A stretch of 64,000 bases of DNA, taken from contig NZ_RZNC01000004.1 of assembly GCF_004078655.1 (NCBI RefSeq), forward strand, positions 220,920-284,919, read 5' to 3'. Under the pieces are notes generated by a model. That model was not told the DNA's origin. It did not search any database and saw only the letters and a program-made list of their open reading frames with translations. The stretch comes from Labedella populi (GTDB lineage: Bacteria > Actinomycetota > Actinomycetes > Actinomycetales > Microbacteriaceae). The first letter of the stretch is position 1, and each line of letters begins with the position of its first letter. Positions 50,549 to 58,889 of this stretch are shown here, piece after piece. A program made the position numbers and the translations under genes.

Positions 50549-51925
50549 TCAGTTGTGGACGGAGACCTCCGTGCCGACCTGGGCGAAGCGGTAGACGGCC
50601 TCCGCAGCGCTGATCGGGAGATTGACGCAGCCGTGGCTCATCATCGCCCCGGCGCCGAAGTTGCTGTGCCAGTACGTGCCGTGGAGACCCTGGTCGCCGT
50701 TGAAGTATGTGACCCACGGCACATCCTTCGTGCAGTAGTCGTAGCCGTCGACGCACCCCATGTCTTGCTTGGTGAGTTGGGCATACACGCGGTAGTTGCC
50801 GTTGTCGGTCGGGCTCGCGGGCTTGCCGATCGCCATCCGGTACGTGGCCATGAGCTTCTCGTTCTCGTACAACCGGGTCACGCCGTCGCTCTTGTCGACA
50901 TCGATGCGGCGGTACAACTCGTGCGTCGCGGCCTCCTTGACCTCGACTGCGAGTTCGTAGACGCCGTCACCCTCGGCGAGCTGCTGCGCGAAGCTGGCAG
51001 CGACACCGTCGGTCGTGGGCAGCGCCCAGCCGTCCTGGCCCTTCTGGATCGTGCGGAGGTGCTTACCCGCCGAGTCGGTGACGATCTTCTCGTCGATGAC
51101 GGTCCGGGTGATCTTCTCGGGAAGGGTCGCGACGACGCCTCCGATGGCGTCCTGGTCGACGGTCACCGAGAAGTCCTCACCCTCGGCGGCGATCGTCAGC
51201 CACGAGGCCACCTCGGCCGGCGGCACGGCGACGGCCTTCTCCCCATCGATGTAGAAGCCGGCTTCGGAGATGAGGCTGTTCAGCTCGTCCACCTCGGTCT
51301 GCGCGTCCGCCGTCGTGATGGCGGCCTCGACCTCGCTCGCCTGCGGAACGACGGAAATCGCCCCTCCTCCGTCGGCGAGGGCTGCGGAGATGCCGGCGGC
51401 GAGCGCGTCGAGGTCGACACCGGTACCGGTCTGCGCTTCGGCGACCGTGTAAGCGGCTGCCGCCTCGTCGAAAACGACACCGGCGTCGACGGGGTCTGAA
51501 TAGAGGTCCGGGGCGGCCTCGCGCAACGCCGCAGCCGCAACCGCCTGATCGATCTCGACATCGAGGTCCAGGGAACCGGCGTTCCAGCTTCCGACATTCC
51601 ACAGCGGGTGGTCCGCGTGTGCCCGGTCCGCGACGGCCCGCGCATCGACGGACAGTCCGAGCTCGGCCCCCGTCAGGGAGACGCCGCCTCCCGCTCCGTC
51701 GATCGTGATCGCGGTCGACGCGAGGGACGTCATGATCGACTCCGCCGCAGCGTCGCTCGTCCGCCATCCGATCTCCGCGCCCGCTGCGCTCACACCGGGC
51801 GCGACGAGAAGGAGGGAGCACACCGTGGCACCGACGGCGAGGAGTCCGCCGGGAACGCCGAACCACAAACCGAGGTGGCGCTTCTTCGGGGCCGGCTCGT
51901 CCGGCGCCCACTCGTACTGAACCAC
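50549..51925 (-). CDS. L,D-transpeptidase (YkuD) with N-terminal anchor
   Basis: A 458-residue extracytoplasmic cell-wall enzyme. A short cytoplasmic start (KKRHLGLW) leads to one membrane helix (about residues 22-45). Then come about 280 residues of peptidoglycan-binding-like domain (PGdom/PG4-type), and the YkuD catalytic domain at the C-terminus with DQGLHGTYWHSNFG and MMSHGCVNLPISAAEA, which hold the catalytic His and Cys. It would form 3-3 cross-links or attach proteins to peptidoglycan. The GTG at 51925 follows GGGAGAG; a GTG at 51943 is the alternative. A TAGCAT at 51978-51983 may be the -10. Confidence 0.92.
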   Translation of the reverse strand: MVQYEWAPDEPAPKKRHLGLWFGVPGGLLAVGATVCSLLLVAPGVSAAGAEIGWRTSDAAAESIMTSLASTAITIDGAGGGVSLTGAELGLSVDARAVADRAHADHPLWNVGSWNAGSLDLDVEIDQAVAAAALREAAPDLYSDPVDAGVVFDEAAAAYTVAEAQTGTGVDLDALAAGISAALADGGGAISVVPQASEVEAAITTADAQTEVDELNSLISEAGFYIDGEKAVAVPPAEVASWLTIAAEGEDFSVTVDQDAIGGVVATLPEKITRTVIDEKIVTDSAGKHLRTIQKGQDGWALPTTDGVAASFAQQLAEGDGVYELAVEVKEAATHELYRRIDVDKSDGVTRLYENEKLMATYRMAIGKPASPTDNGNYRVYAQLTKQDMGCVDGYDYCTKDVPWVTYFNGDQGLHGTYWHSNFGAGAMMSHGCVNLPISAAEAVYRFAQVGTEVSVHN

Positions 51926-52027
51926 GACTCTCCCGACCTCCACACGCGCCGGACCCCCCGGCGAGACACGTCAGTCCATGCTAAGCGCGGCGCAGGCGAA
52001 TCCGCGCATACCCATCTCACGAATCGG

Positions 52028-52933
52028 CTACGATTCGTCCCCGCTCCGATGCTCGGCGTCGCCGTGGCGCGCGAGCGTCCAGACGCCGAATCCGGCCATC
52101 GCACCGGCGAGGAGGAAGATCGGTATCGCGTAGAGAGGTGCGTTCGCGGCCTCTCCCAGCACGACGATTCCGAGGCCGACGGCTACGATCGGATCGATCA
52201 CGGTGAGCCCCGCCACCACGAGCGACGCCTTGCCGGTGACATACGCCTTCTGCACGAAGAAGACGCCGAGCGCGAGTGTCGCCCCGAGTGCCACCACGCA
52301 GACGACGGACAGCCACTCGGCGTTTCCGGTGATCACCCGGTTGATGACGACCTTCGCGAGTGTGACGACGAAGCCGTACAGGACGCCGGCGGCGACGATG
52401 TAGAACGGCGCGCGCAGCGATCCGTGCGCGCGCGCGTAGAGGACCACGGCGGTCGTATAGACCACGAGGAGGAGGCCGAGGATGACGAAGAGCTGCGGCT
52501 CGCGGATCGGCTCCTCGTGCGCGAAGATCGCTGCGGCCGTGACGAAGACGGCGATGCCTCCCACGCAGAGGCCGATCGACCGGATCTCGACGCCGTCGAG
52601 TCGACGTTTCACGTGCCGCGCCCCGAGCAGCGCGGTGATGACGAGCGCGAGCGCGCCGAGCGGCTGGACGACGATGAGCGGCGCGAAGCCGAGCGCGACC
52701 AACTGGAGCACGACCGCCGAGCCGAGCAGCACGGTTCCGACGAGCCACGATGGCCGCTTGAGCAGCAACGGGAGTTGACGGAAGCCGAAGCCGTCGCCGT
52801 CGCTCGCGGCCTTGCCCACCCCGCGCGACTGGTAGTGCGTCCCGAGCGCCAGCAGGACGGCGGCGAACAGGGCGATCGGGATCCCGATGGCCTGGTAGGG
52901 CGTCACCGAGATGTTGAGATCGTCCTCGAGCAT
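52028..52933 (-). CDS. DMT-superfamily transporter
   Basis: A 301-residue membrane protein with about nine or ten helices in two repeats, the drug/metabolite transporter (EamA-like) pattern. The first repeat ends near VVQPLGALALVITALLGARH (residue 95), the second near VAGLTVIDPIVAVGLGIVVLGE (residue 250). The P-x-G-A-L and D-P-I-V-A blocks lie at equivalent places. The ATG at 52933 has GAGGACC upstream. The substrate is unknown; some relatives are magnesium or small-metabolite carriers. Confidence 0.82.
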   Translation of the reverse strand: MLEDDLNISVTPYQAIGIPIALFAAVLLALGTHYQSRGVGKAASDGDGFGFRQLPLLLKRPSWLVGTVLLGSAVVLQLVALGFAPLIVVQPLGALALVITALLGARHVKRRLDGVEIRSIGLCVGGIAVFVTAAAIFAHEEPIREPQLFVILGLLLVVYTTAVVLYARAHGSLRAPFYIVAAGVLYGFVVTLAKVVINRVITGNAEWLSVVCVVALGATLALGVFFVQKAYVTGKASLVVAGLTVIDPIVAVGLGIVVLGEAANAPLYAIPIFLLAGAMAGFGVWTLARHGDAEHRSGDES

Positions 52934-52976
52934 GCAGCGGTCCTCCGGTCGGGCGTTGTACGTTTCGACGTCGGCG

Positions 52977-54125
52977 TCAGGAGGCGACCACCGGGGCCGG
53001 CGCCTTCTTGGCGTCCTGGCTCGGGAAGACCACCTTCTGGATGATGATAATGACCGATGCTGCGATCGGGATGGCCACGAGCGCCCCGAGCACCCCACCG
53101 AGCGCCCCACCGGCGACGGCGGCGATCACCACGACCGCTCCCGGCACCGACACCGCCCGGTTCATGATGCGGGGGCTGAGGAGATACGCCTCCACCTGCA
53201 TGTAGATCAGGTAGTAGATGCCCGCGATGAGGGCCGTCTGCGGCGAGTTGAAGAAGCAGAGCGCGGTGATGACGATCGAGGCCGACAGCGTCCCGACGAG
53301 GGGGATGAGCGAGCCGATGAAGGCGAGGAGCGCGAGGAGCGCCGGCAGGGGAGCCTGGATGGTCGTGAGGAAGATGAAGCTCAGCACACCGTTGACGAGC
53401 GCGAGGCTCACTTGTCCCATGACGTAGCGCCCCACGGCCCCCGTGACCTGGTCAGTCACGTCGGCGAAGGCCTCGCGACGGTAGGCCGGGACGAAGCGGT
53501 AGAGCGCTCGCTTCATACTGCGGAGAGATCCGAGGAAGTAGAGGGTGAGGATCGTCACGATCGTGACGGCGGTGAGACCCGACGCGACGCCCGCACCCAC
53601 CGCGACGATGCCGCCGCCGATCGACAGAAGGTTGGCCGGGTCCTGAACGAATGAGAGCGCCCCGTTGACGGCGTCCTGGAACCCGTCGCCGAACATGTCC
53701 TCGAGGTTGTTGTACCACTCGCTCGCGAGGATGTCATCGACGTAGCCGGGGATGTCCTCCACGAGATTCGTCGTCTGCCTCACGAGGAGGGGAACGATCG
53801 CGAAGAGGATGCCGGCCACGGCGGCGAGCGCGCCCAGCACGACGATGGCGATCGCGGCCGGACGCGGCAGCTTGCGCTCGATGAGCGACACGAGCGGGTC
53901 GAGGCCGAGTGCGAGGAAGAGAGCGAGCCCCACGTAGACGAGCACGGTCGACAGCTGCGTCACGATGCTGCCGACGAGCAACGCGACGAGCACGCCGAGG
54001 CCTCCGAGCAGGCCCATCCGGAACGCATTGATGCGAACGGGCGGGAGCGGACCGTAGCCATCAGCTTCGATCGTCTTCACCTCGAAGTGAGCGGGGTCCG
54101 CCGAATGACGGAACGGGTTCTTCAT
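52977..54125 (-). CDS. AI-2E family transporter
   Basis: A 382-residue membrane protein of the AI-2E (PF01594/YdgG/PerM) family with about eight helices. It begins with a polar segment of about 35 residues, and typical blocks are VLVYVGLALFLALGLDPLVS near residue 60, GRYVMGQVSLALVNGVLSFI near residue 230 and FIGSLIPLVGTLSAS near residue 272. A long extracytoplasmic or amphipathic loop lies between helices 3 and 4 (residues 120-175). Members export autoinducer-2 or act as Na+/H+ antiporters. The ATG at 54125 has AGAGGAAACG upstream. Confidence 0.9.
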   Translation of the reverse strand: MKNPFRHSADPAHFEVKTIEADGYGPLPPVRINAFRMGLLGGLGVLVALLVGSIVTQLSTVLVYVGLALFLALGLDPLVSLIERKLPRPAAIAIVVLGALAAVAGILFAIVPLLVRQTTNLVEDIPGYVDDILASEWYNNLEDMFGDGFQDAVNGALSFVQDPANLLSIGGGIVAVGAGVASGLTAVTIVTILTLYFLGSLRSMKRALYRFVPAYRREAFADVTDQVTGAVGRYVMGQVSLALVNGVLSFIFLTTIQAPLPALLALLAFIGSLIPLVGTLSASIVITALCFFNSPQTALIAGIYYLIYMQVEAYLLSPRIMNRAVSVPGAVVVIAAVAGGALGGVLGALVAIPIAASVIIIIQKVVFPSQDAKKAPAPVVAS

Positions 54126-54359
54126 ATGCGTTTCCTCTCGCGCGGCGGGACGGCGACACCGTCGTGGCGCGATCGGACTCCCCACGCGCCGCTCCCCCGC
54201 GCTCTCATGATCCCGCACGCCGGTCCGAACCGGGGGACCTTGCGACGCGGCGCGGTCGGGGAACCCTGACATGCGCATTCACGCACCGTTTCCGCTCTCT
54301 CGAACGGTTTTTCCCGATCCGGACTAGCCGTCGTTACCGTTCCGTTATATATTCGAGGA

Positions 54360-54458
54360 GCGGAAGTTGTTTTGCTGTGGCGGCTTTCGCGAATGTGATT
54401 GCAGGACACTCTTGGTGCAAAGGGATGGGCCGGTCGCGAAGCCTCTCGCGACCGGCCC
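54360..54458 (+). ncRNA. candidate small RNA
   Basis: A TATATT hexamer (54348-54353) in an unusually AT-rich spot is followed about 80 nt later by a perfect 13-bp hairpin (GGGCCGGTCGCGA at 54427-54439 with 54446-54458). No ORF of the right kind lies between. A transcript of about 100 nt ending at the hairpin is possible. No known RNA family is recognised and no T tract follows the stem. Confidence 0.3.
54427..54458. terminator. 13-bp perfect hairpin
   Basis: The arms 54427-54439 and 54446-54458 are perfectly complementary with a 6-nt loop. It lies far from any CDS end (about 75 nt before the next start), so it most likely ends a non-coding transcript or acts as a barrier. Confidence 0.55.
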
Positions 54459-54519
54459 TCACCTGCCTCCGCCCCAACGTGGACCGGACTCCCAGCAGGA
54501 CGGACGCCGAGGTCTCGCG

Positions 54520-54525
54520 TAGCGT
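54520..54525 (+). promoter_or_regulatory. -10 element, leaderless small membrane gene
   Basis: TAGCGT stands 6 nt before the ATG at 54532. Confidence 0.5.
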
Positions 54526-54531
54526 GGAGTC

Positions 54532-54792
54532 ATGACGAGACCGAGCCGGACCGACGACGAGAGCGGCGTCTCGCTGCTCCGCGACGCCGGCGGCGCCGTT
54601 GCATTCGGGCTCGGACTCCTGCTGCTCGCGGCCGGCCTCCTGCTCGTGATCCTCGGGCTCGTCGGCTCCCCGACCGTCGTCGGCGAGGGGATCGCGCCCG
54701 TGCTCCTCGGACTCGTCCTCGTGCTCGCCGGACTCGGCACGGCGGCGGCCGGGCTCGTCGCCCTGTACCGCCGCCTGACCCGCGACCGGTAG
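54532..54792 (+). CDS. small two-helix membrane protein
   Basis: An 86-residue protein with a polar N-terminus (about 17 residues), two Leu/Gly/Ala-rich membrane helices (about residues 20-43 and 50-76) and a basic C-terminus (YRRLTRDR). No family is recognised. The leaderless start and codon use support a real gene. A 123-nt gap separates it from the MarR gene, which has its own ribosome-binding site. Confidence 0.65.
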   Translation: MTRPSRTDDESGVSLLRDAGGAVAFGLGLLLLAAGLLLVILGLVGSPTVVGEGIAPVLLGLVLVLAGLGTAAAGLVALYRRLTRDR

Positions 54793-54915
54793 CGAATCGG
54801 CCGCGAGACGCGGTGACACGTCACTCGCCCCGACCCGTCTCCACCGACGCGGCCCGCCGACCCGGGAGTGCTTCAACGGAACCGTAGGCTGGTCGCAGCG
54901 AAAGGAGACGCACTC

Positions 54916-55362
54916 ATGGCTTCGACGTCTGCGGCGGTGACCGCTTGGGAGTCGCTGTTCCGAGCCCAGGTCGGAGTCATGCGCGCGCTCGCCGCCGAGT
55001 TCCCCACCCACCTGCTTTCGCTCAACGAGTACGACGTGCTGTTCAATCTCTCGACCCAGCCGGACCGCAGCGCACGACTGCGCGACATCAACGACCTCGT
55101 GCTCATCAGCCAGCCGAGCGTCTCGCGCCTCGTCGACAAGCTCACGAAGCGTGGACTCGTCGGCAAGTGCCCCGACGCGAACGACGGTCGCGGCACGATC
55201 GTGCGCCTCACCGACGAGGGCTACGCGCTGTACCGTCGGGTCGCCCTCGAGCATGTCAGGGTCATCTCTCGCGTGATGACGCTCGAACTCGACGAGGACG
55301 ACCTGTCAACCCTCACGGGCCTGACGGACCGCATCAGTTCGGGTCTGCGCCGCCGCGCCTAG
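54916..55362 (+). CDS. MarR family transcriptional regulator
   Basis: A 148-residue winged-helix regulator. The core shows LSLNEYDVLFNLSTQPDRSA, the recognition helix LVLISQPSVSRLVDKLTKRG (about residues 64-83) and the wing CPDANDGRGTIVRLTDEGY, all typical of MarR. The ATG at 54916 has AAAGGAG upstream. Its TAG stop is the first three bases of the -10 of the photolyase gene, so the two are adjacent but have separate promoters. The ligand is unknown. Confidence 0.9.
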   Translation: MASTSAAVTAWESLFRAQVGVMRALAAEFPTHLLSLNEYDVLFNLSTQPDRSARLRDINDLVLISQPSVSRLVDKLTKRGLVGKCPDANDGRGTIVRLTDEGYALYRRVALEHVRVISRVMTLELDEDDLSTLTGLTDRISSGLRRRA

Positions 55363-55365
55363 GCT
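55360..55365 (+). promoter_or_regulatory. -10 element of the photolyase gene, sharing the MarR stop codon
   Basis: TAGGCT begins with the TAG stop of the MarR gene and ends 6 nt before the photolyase ATG at 55372. Confidence 0.6.
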
Positions 55366-55371
55366 GGCCCG

Positions 55372-56754
55372 ATGGCAGCCCCCTCGACCACGCCGTCCGC
55401 CTCGGTCGCCTCCGTCGTCTGGTTCCGCGACGACCTCCGCGTGGCCGACAACGGGGCGCTCACCGCCGCCGTCGGGCGAGGCGGACCCGTCGTGGCCGTG
55501 TACGTCCTCGACGAGGTGAGCGACGAGATCCGGCCCCTGGGCGGTGCAGCGAAGTGGTGGCTCCACGGCAGTCTCGAGGTCCTCGCCGACCGGCTCGGCG
55601 GCCTCGGGATCCCCCTCGTCCTCCGGGCGGGCCCCGCCGAGGCTGTCGTGACCGGCATCGTCGAGGAGGTCTCGGCCGACGCGGTGTTCTGGAACCGCCG
55701 GTACGGCGCCGAGCACCACATCGACGGACGCATCACGTCGCGCCTCCGGGACGCGGGTCTCGAGGTCGCGAGCTTCCCCGGGTTCCTCCTGAACGAGCCG
55801 TGGGACATCCAGACGGGCGCGGGGACGCCGTACGCCGTCTATTCGCCTTTCTGGCGTGCGAACCTCGACCGGATCGCCCACCATCCCGTCGCCGAGCCCC
55901 TCCCCGTGCCCGGGTCCGCCGCAGGACGGGCTCCCGAAGTGCCCGGAGAGACGCTCAATTCGTGGAAGCTGCGGCCGACGGCGCCCGACTGGGCGACCGA
56001 GTTCGCCGAGCGATGGACGCCGGGCGAGGATGCGGCGCACGAGCGGCTCCTGGAGTTCGTCGATTCCGGACTCGTCGACTACGTGCGCTCCCGGGACCAC
56101 CTCGACGTCGACGAGACGTCGCGCCTCTCGCCGCGCCTCCGCTGGGGCGAGCTCACCCCGCGGCAGGTCTGGCACGCGGTCGCGCATCATCAGTCGGAGG
56201 CCGCCCGCACCTTCCGATCGGAGCTCGGCTGGCGCGAGTTCGCGTGGCACTCGCTCTACGCCCGCCCCGACCTGCACGAGCGCAACTGGCGCGTCGCCTT
56301 CGACCTCTTCCCCTGGCCACCTCTCGACCAAGACGCGCTGAGGGCGTGGGAGCGGGGGCTGACGGGCATCCCCCTCGTCGACGCCGGCATGCGCGAACTG
56401 TGGCGGACCGGCACGATGCACAATCGCGTGCGGATGGTCGTGGCGTCATTCCTCACGAAGAACCTCCTCATCGACTGGCGCATCGGCGAGCGGTGGTTCT
56501 GGGACACCCTCGTCGACGCCGATCCCGCGAGCAATCCGTTCAACTGGCAATGGGTCGCGGGGAGCGGAGCCGACGCCGCCCCCTTCTTCCGCGTCTTCAA
56601 CCCGGAACGCCAGCGCGAGAAGTTCGACGCGAACGGCGGCTACGTGGCGCGTTGGCTCCCCGATCTCGATTCTCCGGACTACCCGGATCCGATCGTCGAT
56701 CTCGCCGCCTCTCGACGCGCCGCGCTCGACGCCTGGGAGTCGATCCGGCACTGA
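55372..56754 (+). CDS. phr: deoxyribodipyrimidine photolyase
   Basis: A 460-residue class I CPD photolyase that repairs UV pyrimidine dimers with light. It starts with the antenna-domain block VVWFRDDLRVADNGALTAAV (residue 16 on). The FAD-binding C-terminal part has LSPRLRWGELTPRQVWHAV near residue 252, GWREFAWHSLYARPDLHERN near residue 285, GIPLVDAGMRELWRTGTMHN near residue 328 and SNPFNWQWVAGSGADAAPFF near residue 385. The conserved FAD-site Asn and Trp residues are visible. The ATG is leaderless. Confidence 0.95.
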   Translation: MAAPSTTPSASVASVVWFRDDLRVADNGALTAAVGRGGPVVAVYVLDEVSDEIRPLGGAAKWWLHGSLEVLADRLGGLGIPLVLRAGPAEAVVTGIVEEVSADAVFWNRRYGAEHHIDGRITSRLRDAGLEVASFPGFLLNEPWDIQTGAGTPYAVYSPFWRANLDRIAHHPVAEPLPVPGSAAGRAPEVPGETLNSWKLRPTAPDWATEFAERWTPGEDAAHERLLEFVDSGLVDYVRSRDHLDVDETSRLSPRLRWGELTPRQVWHAVAHHQSEAARTFRSELGWREFAWHSLYARPDLHERNWRVAFDLFPWPPLDQDALRAWERGLTGIPLVDAGMRELWRTGTMHNRVRMVVASFLTKNLLIDWRIGERWFWDTLVDADPASNPFNWQWVAGSGADAAPFFRVFNPERQREKFDANGGYVARWLPDLDSPDYPDPIVDLAASRRAALDAWESIRH

Positions 56755-56864
56755 GTGCGGTCGGCGGGCGCACCGCAACCCCCCTGCATCCGACCGGCGC
56801 TCCCCTACGGTGGTCTTCGGTCGGGCGCTCTCCGTGCCCGATCCCTCACCGAAAGGACGCCATC

Positions 56865-57119
56865 ATGAGTATCGGGCTCGGAATCTTCCTGTTCGTCGTC
56901 GGCGCCATCCTCACCTTCGCCTTGAACGTCAGTCTCGATTGGATCGACCTCGATCTCGTCGGCTACCTCCTCATGGGAGCCGGGGTCGTCATCACGATCA
57001 TCGGCATCGCCCTGCTCGCGCGTCGTCGCCAGTCCGTGACGACCGAGCGCAGCCGCGTCGACCCCGCCGCCAACGAGCGAGTCACGCAGCGCTCGACCGA
57101 GTCTGACCCCCTGGCCTGA
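56865..57119 (+). CDS. DUF6458-type small membrane protein
   Basis: An 84-residue protein with two membrane helices (about residues 3-20 and 32-52), beginning MSIGLGIFLFVVGAILTFAL and continuing VSLDWIDLDLVGYLLMGAG, the pattern of small actinobacterial DUF6458 proteins. A polar tail of about 30 residues is cytoplasmic. GAAAGGACG precedes the ATG. Function unknown. A strong hairpin follows at 57204. Confidence 0.82.
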   Translation: MSIGLGIFLFVVGAILTFALNVSLDWIDLDLVGYLLMGAGVVITIIGIALLARRRQSVTTERSRVDPAANERVTQRSTESDPLA

Positions 57120-57203
57120 TCGGGTTCCGCCCGATCAACCGCCGGAGCGACTCCGGCTGAGGTCCTGAGCACTCGTCGCGGCCTCGATACCGCCGCCCTC
57201 GCC

Positions 57204-57243
57204 GATGCGGTCCGCTCCCCGTTCACAGGGAGCGGACCGCATC
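57204..57243 (+). terminator. 16-bp perfect hairpin after the DUF6458 gene
   Basis: GATGCGGTCCGCTCCC (57204-57219) pairs perfectly with 57228-57243 across an 8-nt loop. It lies 84 nt after the DUF6458 stop and 47 nt before the DUF1206 start, so it can end the first transcript or structure the leader of the second. Confidence 0.75.
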
Positions 57244-57290
57244 GTCGTGCGATCAAGCGGCGCGCGAAGAAGATCAATGACAGCCCGGCC

Positions 57291-58043
57291 GTGCGGATCG
57301 CAGCCCGCATCGGGCTCGTCGCGAACGGAGCCCTGCACGTCCTCATCGGCGGTGTCGCGATCGGGGTCGCCCTCGGCGCGGGCGGCGACGCCGCTCAATC
57401 CGGTGTGCTGACGGCGATCGCCGCAACCCCGGGCGGCTTCCTCGTCTTGTGGACGGCGGCGGCAGGGCTCGGCGGCCTCGCCCTCTGGCAGCTCACCGAC
57501 GCCGCCTGGGTCGGCACACGCGACCCTGCGAAGATCGCCTACCGAGGCACGAAGGCGGCCGGGAAGGCCGTCGGTTTCGCGAGCGTCGGCGCACTCGCGG
57601 CGTTCGTGGCGGTCGGAGGACGCTCCGATGGCGATTCGACCGCGCGAGGCTTCAGCGAATGGGCGCTCTCGTCGCCGGTGGGCGGAGCCGTCCTCCTCGT
57701 CGCAGCGGGACTCGTGGGAGCTCTCGGCGTCGGCTTCGCGGTCCGCGGCGTGATGCGTACGTTCCGCGAGGACCTCTCGATCCCGCCGGACGCCCTCGGA
57801 TCGGTCGTCACAGCTGTCGGGGTCTTCGGGCACATCGCGAAGGGAGTGTCGTTCCTCCTCGTCGCGGGGCTGCTGGTCTCCGCAGCCGTGGTCTCCGACC
57901 CCGAGAGGGCCGGGGGGCTCGACGGGGCGCTCAGCGCTGTCCGAGACCGACCGTACGGAGTGGCCCTGCTCATCGTGATCGCCGCCGGGCTGATCGCATT
58001 CGGGATCTACCTCGGGGCTCGCGCGCGCTACCTGCGCCGCTGA
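57291..58043 (+). CDS. DUF1206 domain membrane protein
   Basis: A 250-residue integral membrane protein with three two-helix repeats (starting near residues 4, 85 and 165; RIAARIGLVANGALHVLIGG opens the first). It is a paralogue of the protein at 4673-5494. The GTG at 57291 is the only start codon in frame for at least 80 nt upstream, and neither a Shine-Dalgarno sequence nor a -10 hexamer is in place, so the true start is uncertain. The frame stays open upstream into the hairpin. Function unknown. Confidence 0.8.
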   Translation: MRIAARIGLVANGALHVLIGGVAIGVALGAGGDAAQSGVLTAIAATPGGFLVLWTAAAGLGGLALWQLTDAAWVGTRDPAKIAYRGTKAAGKAVGFASVGALAAFVAVGGRSDGDSTARGFSEWALSSPVGGAVLLVAAGLVGALGVGFAVRGVMRTFREDLSIPPDALGSVVTAVGVFGHIAKGVSFLLVAGLLVSAAVVSDPERAGGLDGALSAVRDRPYGVALLIVIAAGLIAFGIYLGARARYLRR

Positions 58044-58139
58044 ATGACGCGGCGAGCCGACCGGGATCCGTGAGGTGAGCACGCGTCGGAACCCGGGCTC
58101 AGGTCCGCGCCCTCAGACAGCGCCCTCAGGACCGTGCCG

Positions 58140-58889
58140 TCAGGACCGCGGTGTCGCCTTCCTGATGACGAGGTAGCCGCCGACCGCGCAGAGGAGCGCC
58201 GTGGCGAGGACGACGGTGAAGATCCCGGGAATGGTCGCCGTCGCCAGGAGGTCGGCGAGAGCGGACCATCCGTCGACCGCGGTGACGACCACCGCGGCCG
58301 CGAGAAGGAGGACCACGACCACCGCCGACGCCGCGATCACGCCGACGACGCGCCACCGCATGTAGAGGGTCGTGGTCGCTGCGCCGATGAAGAAGACGAA
58401 CATCTGCAAGGCGAAGGTCGAGAAGAAGTCGTGGTACCACGGTCCGAGGCCGTACCAGAGCGAGTCGAACATGTGCGTCCCGGTCCACCAATGGTCCGTC
58501 GCCCGCTCCACCTGCAACAGGATCGTGTACGCGGCCGCATTCACGAGCGACAGCAGCGTGAAGAGGGCCGCGGTGCCGAGCCAGAAGTCGCGACGGGTGA
58601 CACCGAAGCCGAGGGCGAACGGGAAAGTCAACCCGACGGCCTGAACGCCGACGACCACGAGGTACCACTGGGGCGAAAGGACCGCCCAGCTGTACCGCTG
58701 ACCCGTCGCCTGGCCCCCGTTCAGGGCGATGAGGACCGCGATCGCGACGCTCACGAAGAACGCCATGCCCACGATGATCCAGGGGATTCCGAGGAAGACG
58801 GACGGGGCGGCGAGGTGGAGCCTCATGACGCGCCAGATCCGTCGGCTGCGCGGCGGCACGGTGATGCCGTCCAGGGTCGCTGTCGTCAC
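58140..58889 (-). CDS. ABC transporter membrane subunit
   Basis: A 249-residue membrane protein with six helices (beginning near residues 30, 70, 105, 155, 180 and 215), predicted to pair with the ATPase upstream. Short loops and a polar N-terminal segment (PPRSRRIWRVMRLHLAAPSV) fit the permease subunits of YtrA-type (GntR-linked) exporters. No substrate can be proposed. Its ATG overlaps the stop of the ATPase gene. Confidence 0.78.
   Translation of the reverse strand: MTTATLDGITVPPRSRRIWRVMRLHLAAPSVFLGIPWIIVGMAFFVSVAIAVLIALNGGQATGQRYSWAVLSPQWYLVVVGVQAVGLTFPFALGFGVTRRDFWLGTAALFTLLSLVNAAAYTILLQVERATDHWWTGTHMFDSLWYGLGPWYHDFFSTFALQMFVFFIGAATTTLYMRWRVVGVIAASAVVVVLLLAAAVVVTAVDGWSALADLLATATIPGIFTVVLATALLCAVGGYLVIRKATPRS

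Larger units (their letters stand above)
54126..54531. other. intergenic region with a candidate small RNA unit
   Basis: These 406 bp separate the diverging AI-2E transporter gene and a small membrane gene. No CDS is convincing. They hold an AT-rich promoter-like patch near 54340-54355 and a strong hairpin at 54427-54458, described separately, and a second -10 at 54520 for the downstream gene. Confidence 0.5.
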
